In this document: piece by piece, positions 36,801 through 45,800 of the stretch
Layout: every line of letters begins with the position of its first letter
How positions within the stretch are numbered: position 1 is the stretch's first letter
From: Limnoperna fortunei
Lineage: Eukaryota > Mollusca > Bivalvia > Mytilida > Modiolidae
Direction: 5' to 3'
Assembly (NCBI GenBank): GCA_944474755.1
Contig: OX104117.1
Span: forward strand, 70,160,926 to 70,224,925
Length of the DNA: 64,000 nucleotides
The notes under the pieces: generated by a model
Told to the model about the DNA's origin: nothing
Databases searched by the model: none
Seen by the model: the letters and a program-made list of their open reading frames with translations, nothing else
Made by a program: the position numbers and the translations under genes

Positions 36801-39800
36801 TTAAACAGGCTATATTTTTTAGCTTTTAAGGAAACTTTAGTATATTTTAGTATCAATTCTAATTATTCCAGCTAAACTTATCATGAAAGCTATTGGTTCA
36901 CTAAAATATTTGTTTTTCCTTCAGGTACAAGCAGGCCGCCCACCAGGAAATAAAGATGTTATATATGATGAGATGGGTAACGTTATGGCTGTTGTTAAGT
37001 TAAATCCAGACAAATTACCATCTCACAGGTAACTAAAGTGATATTTTTAGTTACCGCTGTTGTCAAGTTAAATCCAGACAAATTACATCTCACAAGTAAA
37101 ATGAAGTATTTTATTTCAATGTGCCCAGGGGACATGTAACCAGAACATGTTTGTGTTATATTATACTAAATTGTAGTATTTTATATCAGTGTGTCCAGGG
37201 GACATGTAACCAGAACATGTTTGTGTTATATGATACTAAATTGTAATATTTTATATGAGTGTGTCCAGGGTACATGATAGAATCTACCAATGGTTTCCAA
37301 GGATGATATATTCCATGCTTGTAGTATAGACAAATTCTGAACAATACATGCAATTCAATATTAATGGGAAATAATAATTGTCTACAAAGCATTTACCATG
37401 TGCGATAATAAATGTGTATTTGCTCCCATGAGTAAGAAAATAGAAGAAGTATTACCTCTAATGAGCTCTGTTTTTAGCTCACCTGAGCTATTGTCATCAC
37501 TTTGTGTTTGTCAATGTCTTCAATATTGTCATCACTTTGTGTTTGTCAATGTCTTCAATATTGTCATCACTTTGTGTTTGTCAATGTCTTCAATATTGTC
37601 ATCACTTTGTGTTTGTCAATGTCTTCAATATTGTCATCACTTTGTGTTTGTCAATGTCTTCAATATTGTCATCACTTTGTGTTTGTCAATGTCTTCAATA
37701 TTGTCATCACTTTGTGTTTGTCAATGTCTTCAATATTGTCATCACTTTGTGTTTGTCAATGTCTTCAATATTGTCATCACTTTGTGTTTGTCAATGTCTT
37801 CACTATTGTCATCACTTTGTGTTTGTCAATGTCTTCAATATTGTCATCACTTTGTGTTTGTCAATGTCTTCAATATTGTCATCACTTTGTGTTTGTCAAT
37901 GTCTTCAATATTGTCATCACTTTGTGTTTGTCAATGTCTTCACTATTGTCATCACTTTGTGTTTGTCAATGTCTTCAATATTGTCATCACTTTGTGTTTG
38001 TCAATGTCTTCAATATTGTCATCACTTTGTGTTTGTCAATGTCTTCAATATTGTCATCACTTTGTGTTTGTCAATGTCTTCAATATTGTCATCACTTTGT
38101 GTTTGTCAATGTCTTCAATATTGTCATCACTTTGTGTTTGTCAATGTCTTCAATATTGTCATCACTTTGTGTTTGTCAATGTCTTCAATATTGTCATCAC
38201 TTTGTGTTTGTCAATGTCTTCAATATTGTCATCACTTTGTGTTTGTCAATGTCTTCAATATTGTCGTCACTTTGTGTTTGTCAATGTCTTCAATATTGTC
38301 GTCACTTTGTGTTTGTCAATGTCTTCAATATTGTCATCACTTTGTGTTTGTCAATGTCTTCAATATTGTCGTCACTTTGTGTTTGTCAATGTCTTCAATA
38401 TTGTCATCATCATTGTTGTTTGTGGCTGTAAACTGTTTACATTTCAATCTTGTTCTCTAATATAGGATCCTAAGGGGAAAAGTTTTAAAAGGGTTCAAAC
38501 AGGTTAACCAATCGAAACAAAACTTGCTAGAAATATTGTTTGGATAGTCCTTTATACAGTTTATGTTTTTATGGCATTTGGAAATTCAAAATGGCCACCA
38601 CCTAAGGTCAGGGTTTTACATAGGACCCAATGGGAAAAGTATAATTATGCTTCTTCTCTAAAACTGGTTAACCAATCGAAACAAAACTTGCTAGAAATAT
38701 TGTTTGGATGGTCTTTTATAAAGTTCATGTTTTTTTATGACAATTGGAAATTTGAAATGGCTGCCACCCCAGGTCTGGGTTTAACATAGGACACAATGGG
38801 GAAAGTTTAATAAGGTTCTTCTCTATAACCAGTTATACAATCAAAACAAAACTTACAAGCAATATTGTTTGGATGGCCCTTTAAAAAGATCATGTTTTTA
38901 ATACCAATTGACAAATTCTAATCAGTTAAACAGTACATGAAGTGAATATTCAGGTTTCAATATAATTTCAATTGCAGAGTAAAAGTGAATTACCAGGTGG
39001 TTGATCCATCTGTGGAAGCTGCCAAAGCAAGACTAGATGCCATGAAACATGGCAGATATTCTATACAGAGGCTGAGGAAAAAGAAAATGGAAACAAAGTC
39101 ATCTTTAGGTATGATTTAAACAGATATTCTTTAATCTTTTTTTCTGAATCAGGAGTACTTGATATACATTTAAACTAATCACAGGGAACTTGCATTACGA
39201 ATGTTGAATGAACAAAAATATATTATATGATGTTTAGAAATAATTAAGGATTCCAACCCTATGATAAACATGTGTAGATATAATGTCAAGTAATATGCTA
39301 GGTAATAGAAGAAATATCCATTTTATATGATAATTGAGTTAAACATTAACAGCAAAATGTGCAGTTATTTTATTTAATAAAGTTTACTAACTAGTGCAAA
39401 TTTCACCTTTTTAGATACATCTATTGAAGTTGTGACAATTAAAGAAACAAAAACCCCACTGCCACCACCATTGGTAGGTATATGGATCTTATAAACCCCA
39501 CTGCCACCACCACTGGTAGGTATATGGATCTTATAATCCCCACTGCCACCACCACTGGTAGGTATATGAATCTTAACCCCACTGCCACCACCACTGGTAG
39601 GTATATGAATCTTATAAACACCACTGCCACCACCACTGGTAGGTATATGAATCTTATAAATCCCACAGCCACCACCACTAGTAGGTATATGAATCTTATA
39701 AACACCACTGCCACCACCACTGGTAGGTATATGAATCTTATAAATCCCACAGCCACCACCACTGGTAGGTATATGAATCTTAAAAACCCCACTGCCACCA

Positions 39801-42800
39801 ACACTGGTAGGTATATGAATCTTATAAACCCCACTGCCACCACCACTGGTAGGTATATGAATCTTATAAACCCCACTGCCACCACCACTGGTAGGTATAT
39901 GAATCTTATAAATCCCACAGCCACCACCACTGGTAGGTATATGAATCTTATAAATCCCACAGCCACCACCACTGGTAGGTATATGATTCTTATAAACCCT
40001 ATTGCCACCACCACTGGTAGGTATATGGATCTTATAAACCCCACTGCCACCACCACTGGTAGGTATATGAATCTTATAAACCCCACTGCCCGCAGGTCGG
40101 GGGTTCTCTCCTGGTACTCCGGCTTCCTCCCCCAATAAAACTTGACGCCATGAAATAGCTGAAAAATTGCTGAAAGTGGCGTTAAAACACCATTCAAACA
40201 AACAAACAAACCCCACTGCCACCACCACTGGTAGGTATATGAATCTTATAAACCCCACTGCCACCACCACTGGTAGGTATATGAATCTTATAAACCCCAC
40301 TGCCACCACCACTGGGAGGTATATGAATCTTATAAATCCCACAGCCACCACCACTGGTAGGTATATGAATCTTAAAAACCCCACTGCCACCAACACTGGT
40401 AGGTATATGAATCTTATAAACCCCACTGCCACCACCACTGGGAGGTATATGAATCTTATAAATCCCACAGCCACCACCACTGGTAGGTATATGAATCTTA
40501 AAAACCCCACTGCCACCACCACTGGTAGGTATATGGATCTTATAAACCCCACTGCCACCACCACTGGTAGTTATATGAATCTTATAAACACCACTGCCAC
40601 CACCACTGGTAGGAATATAAATCTTATAAACCACACTGCCACCACCACTGGTAGGTATATGAATCTTATAAACCCCACTGCCAACATCACTGGTAGGTAT
40701 ATGATTCTTATAAACCCCATTGCCACCACCACTGGTAGGTATATGAATCTTATAAACCCCACTTCCACCACCACTGGTAGGTATATGAATCCTATAAACC
40801 CCACTGCCACCACCACTGGTAGGTATATAATTCTTATAAACCCCACTGCCACCACCACTGGTAGGTATATGGATCTTATAAACCTCACTGCCACCACCAC
40901 TGGTAAGTATATGAATCTTATAAACCCCACTGCCACCACCACTGGTAGGTATATGGATCTTATAAACCCCACTGCCACCACCACTGGTAGCTATATGAAT
41001 CTTATAAACCCCACTGCCACCACCACTAGTAGGTATATGAATCTTATAAACCCCACTGCCACCACCACTGGTAGGTATATGAATCTTATAAACCCCACTG
41101 CCACCACCATTGGTAGGTATATGAATCTTATAAACACCACTGCCACCACCACTGATAGGTATATGAATCTTAACCCCACTGCCACCACCACTGGTAGGTA
41201 TATGAATCTTATAAACCCCACTGCCACCACCACTGGTAGGTATATGAATCTTAACCCCACTGCCACCACCACTGGTAGGTATATGAATCTTATAAACCTC
41301 ACTGCCCCCACCACTGGTAGGTATATGAATCTTATAAACCCCACTGCCACCACCACTGGTAGGTATATGATTCTTCTGTAAATGGCCGATTATAGGTTCA
41401 GATGACCCAGTACAGATGAGCTCACGCGCACACATATGTACTTGCTGTGCTGTCCAATCAAAACGCCAGAAACAAGAACCTTTTTATTGAAGCATATCAA
41501 CGTTCTTCTATGACGTTCTTGTTTCTGGCATTCTGATTGGATGTCAGAGACAATGGAGTATAAAACAATGTAGAGTCTATAGGATATAGCGATGTGAAAT
41601 TTGTTGGTTTATGGAAGAAATAGGTACTTTCATGCGCTTTTGGGAAAACCCGTGTGAACTTTCACTCATGATAGATATATTTAGGTCTTTTGTCTCGTTC
41701 CGCTGTGCTCCACTCGCAAAAAGACATAAAATTTCCATCACTTGTGAAAGATCAACCGGTCTTTCACAAAAACGTATGAAAGGACCTATTAATCTTATAA
41801 ACCCCACTGCCACCACCACTGGTATTTTTATGGATCTTAAAAACCCCACTGCCACCACCACTTGTAGGTATATGGATCTTATAAACCTCACTGCCACCAC
41901 CACTGGTAGGTATATGAATCTTATGAACCCCACTGCCACCACCACTGGTAGGTATATGGATCTTATAAACCCCACTGCCCCACCACTGGTAGGTATATGA
42001 ATCTTATAAACCCCACTGCCACCACCACTGGTAGGTATATGAATCTTATAAACCCCACTGCCACCACCACTGGTAGGTATATGAATCTTATAAACCCCAC
42101 TGCCACCACCACTGGTAGGTATATGAATCTTAACCCCACTGCCACCACCACTGGTAGGTATATGAATCTTATAAACCCCACCCCCACCACCACTGGTAGG
42201 TATATGGATCTTATAAACCCCACTGCCACCACTGATAGGTGTATGAATCTTATAAACCCCACAGCCACCACCATTGGTAGGTATATGAATCTTATAAACC
42301 CCACTGCCACCACCACTGGTAGGTATATGGATCTTATAAACCCCACTGCCACCACCACTGGTAGGTATATGGATCTTGTAAACCCCACTGCCACCACCAT
42401 TGGTAGGTATATGAATCTTATAAACCCCACTGCCACCACCACTGGTAGGTATATGAATCTTATAAACACCAGTGCCACCACCACTGGTAGGTATTTGAAT
42501 CTTAACCCCACTGCAACCACCACTGGTAGGTATATGAATCTTATAAACCCCACTGCCACCACTACTGGTAGGTATATGAATATTAACCCCACTGCCACCA
42601 CCACTGGTAGGTATATGAATCCTGTATTTTCTGTACAAAAATCTGATTATCATTGTTCATATTCAATTAAAACAGTTTGGCAGCAAGCCTAATTATAATG
42701 TTCTCTATTTTTAACCTCTCCCACACTTTGACAATACACATGTAGACTGGAGCTTATTTTCCCAAATAAATAAATCTAAGGTCAAGTAAACTTTTAAGTG

Positions 42801-45800
42801 ATTATAATCTCCACATAAATAAGCCTAATGCCTTAATTATTTTTCAGTAATTGTTTATTACAGTGATTGGATTTTACTTTTTTTGTTATAGTTTTACATG
42901 ATATGTACAAATTAGATATGTTTTAAGCTGGTTAAGCGTTACTAGTTAGAACCCTTTTACATGGCATTTTAATGTTTACATTTTATGTTGTTTAAGATTG
43001 AAGCAATGGAGTTATCACCAGGTGTCACTGTTAAGGAAGGAGAAAGAACCAGAAGAGGTCCAATAAGGGTAACTAATTCCTCTAGAAATGAAAACAAAAA
43101 GTGAAATATTTCATAAAAATTAAAATTTATCACCAGGTGTCACTGTTAAGGAATGAGAAAGAACAAGAAGAGGTCCTATAAGGGTAACTAATTCCTCTAG
43201 AAATGACAACAAAAAATGAAATAATTCATAAAAATTAAAAGTTATCACCAGGTGTCACTGTTAAGGAAGGAGAAAGAACCAGAAGAGGTTCAATAAGGGT
43301 AACTAATTCCTCTAGAAATGACAACAAAAAATGAAATAATTCATAAAATAAAATTAAAAGTGATCACCAGGTGTCACTGTTAAGGAAGGAGAAAGAACTC
43401 CTCTAGAAATAAAACTGAACTACTTTATAAAATAAAATTAAAAGTATTGATAACATTTTATTTTATAAATATCAGTCTGACATTAATTTGATTAGTAAAA
43501 TCTGATATCAATTTTTTATGTTAAAATTTTCATGTCCATAGATACCATATATCGGATGGATTTGGATTTGACAAGAATACTGGTAAAAAACAGTTCAACT
43601 CATTACTTACAATGAAAAACATGGTCTTGAAAAGTCATATATATATAAAATTGAAACTAATTATGCAAAATCAGAAAAGAGCATTTATCAACTATCAAAA
43701 ATAATTTCAGAGGTTTGTTAATTACAAGTATTCTCAAATTCATGCAAGGTCACTTATATGTTTTTCTTGCTTCTCTTTATTGTATTAATTTTTTCTTGTT
43801 ATTTCTCATTAACCCTTTATTGCAATTCTAACTTTTGTTGTGATATTATGTTGAAAATCTGGTCCTCCCAAACCAGGTCAATAGTAGTATATATCACACA
43901 AAATATAGCAGGAACACTACAAATACAGATAGCTGTACACAGAAATCTGGTCCTTCCAAACCAGGTCAATAGTAGTATATATCACACTAAATAAAGTAGG
44001 AACACTACAAATACAGGTAGCTGTGCACAGAAATATGGTCCTTCCAAACCAGGTCAATAGTAGTATATATCACACTAAATATAGTAGGAACACTACAAAT
44101 ACAGGTAGCTGTACACAGAAATCTAGTCCTTCCAAACCAGGTCAATAGTAGTATATATCACACAAAATATAGAGGAACACTACAAATACAGATAGCTGTA
44201 CACAGAAATCTAGTCCTTCCAAACCAGGTCAATAGTAGTATATATCACACTAAATATAGTAGGAACACTACAAATACAGATACCTGTACACAGAAATCTA
44301 GTCCTTCCAAACCAGGTCAATAGTAGTATATATCACACTAAATATAGTAGGAACACTACAAATACAGATAGCTGTACACAGAAATCTAGTCCTTCCAAAC
44401 CAGGTCAATAGTAGTATATATCACACTAAATATAGTAGGAACACTACAAATACAGATAGCTGTACATAGAAATCTGGTCCTCCCAAACCAGGTCTATAGA
44501 AGTATATATCACACAAAATATAGCAGGAACACTACAAAAACAGATAGCTGTAGACAGAAATCTGGTCCTCCCAAACCAGGTCTATAGTAGTATATATCAC
44601 ACAAAATATAGCAGGAACACTACAAAAACAGATAGCTGTAGACAGAAATCTGGTCCTCCCAAATCAGGTCGTTAGTAGTATATATCACACAAAATATAGC
44701 AGGAACACTACAAATACAGATAGCTGTACATAGAAATCTGGTCCTCCCAAACCAGGTCAATAGTAGTTTATATCACACAAAATATAGTAAGAACACTACA
44801 AATACAGATAGCTGTACACAGAAATCTAGTCCTTCCAAACCAGGTCAATAGTAGTATATATCACACTAAATATAGTAGGAACACTACAAATACAGATACC
44901 TGTACACAGAAATCTAGTCCTTCCAAACCAGGTCAATAGTAATATATATCACACAAAATATAGCAGGAACACTACAAAAACAGATAGCTGTAGACAGAAA
45001 TTTGGTCCTCCCAAACCAGGTCAATAGTAGTATATATCACACAAAATATAGCAGGAACACTACAAATACAGATAGCTGTACATAGAAATCTGGTCGTCCC
45101 AAACCAGGTCAATAGTAGTTTATATCACACAAAATGTGGTAGGAACACTACAAATACAGATAGCTGTACACAGAAATCTGGTCCTCCCAAACCTGGTCTA
45201 TAGTAGTATGTATCACACAAAATATAGCAGGAACACTACAAATATAGATAGCTGTACACAGAAATCTGGTCCTCCCAAACCAGGTCAATAGTAGTATATA
45301 TCGCACTAAATATAGTAGGAACACTACAAATACAGATAGCTGTACACAGAAATCTAGTCCTTCCAAACCAGGTCAATAGTAGTATATATCACACTAAATA
45401 TAGTAGGAACACTACAAATCCAGATAGCTGTACATAGAAATCTGGTCCTCCCAAACCAGGTCAATAGTATACAGTTATTTAATGTGTATCTGGGCAATAG
45501 ACCGGAAATTTTTCCCCTCGGTACTGGAAACAGCTCAAAATGTTCTATTGCCCGAAGCCAACGGCTGAGGGCAATAGAACATTTTGAGCTGTTTCCAGTA
45601 CCGAGGGGAAAAATTTCCGGTCTATTGCCCAGATACACATTAAATAACTGTTTTATTACCTAATTGTCATCTGCAAACTTTTCTATTGAACTATTGCCTG
45701 ATTTCTGTTTTTTTTTTTGTAATGCAACTTTTTTGGCTTTGAAGAAGAATGAGGGATAACAGTAACAGTTGTTTTTCTGAAACTAGGAACAAAACAAACA

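Larger units (their letters stand above)
39474..42622 (+). repeat. 42-bp minisatellite carrying about 60 copies of the exon 9 splice donor
   Basis: Unit: CCCCACTGCCACCACCACTG (exon side), then GTAGGTATATGAATCTTATA (intron side). It begins within exon 9 itself. Variants include ATT.GGTAGG and 39-bp units lacking TAA. It is interrupted by a SINE (40091-40210) and a 420-bp insertion (41374-41793). Five frames over both strands are open for 130-413 codons because 42 is a multiple of three. In the exon 9 frame the first unit ends in TAA, so those frames are not extensions of the protein. Confidence 0.95.

Noticed and set aside
37398..38465. Three overlapping frames of 309-355 codons
   Set aside because: A 35-bp repeat without stops opens every frame; the peptides are permutations of one another.
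39374..42692. Long open frames (129-413 codons) on both strands
   Set aside because: They are translations of the 42-bp repeat (14-residue periods) with no splice context or conserved domain, and exon 9's own frame stops in the first unit.
41963..42692. Splice-donor array as a coding tandem-repeat exon
   Set aside because: A frame open across units exists, but it is not the exon 9 frame and would need an unsupported frame shift.
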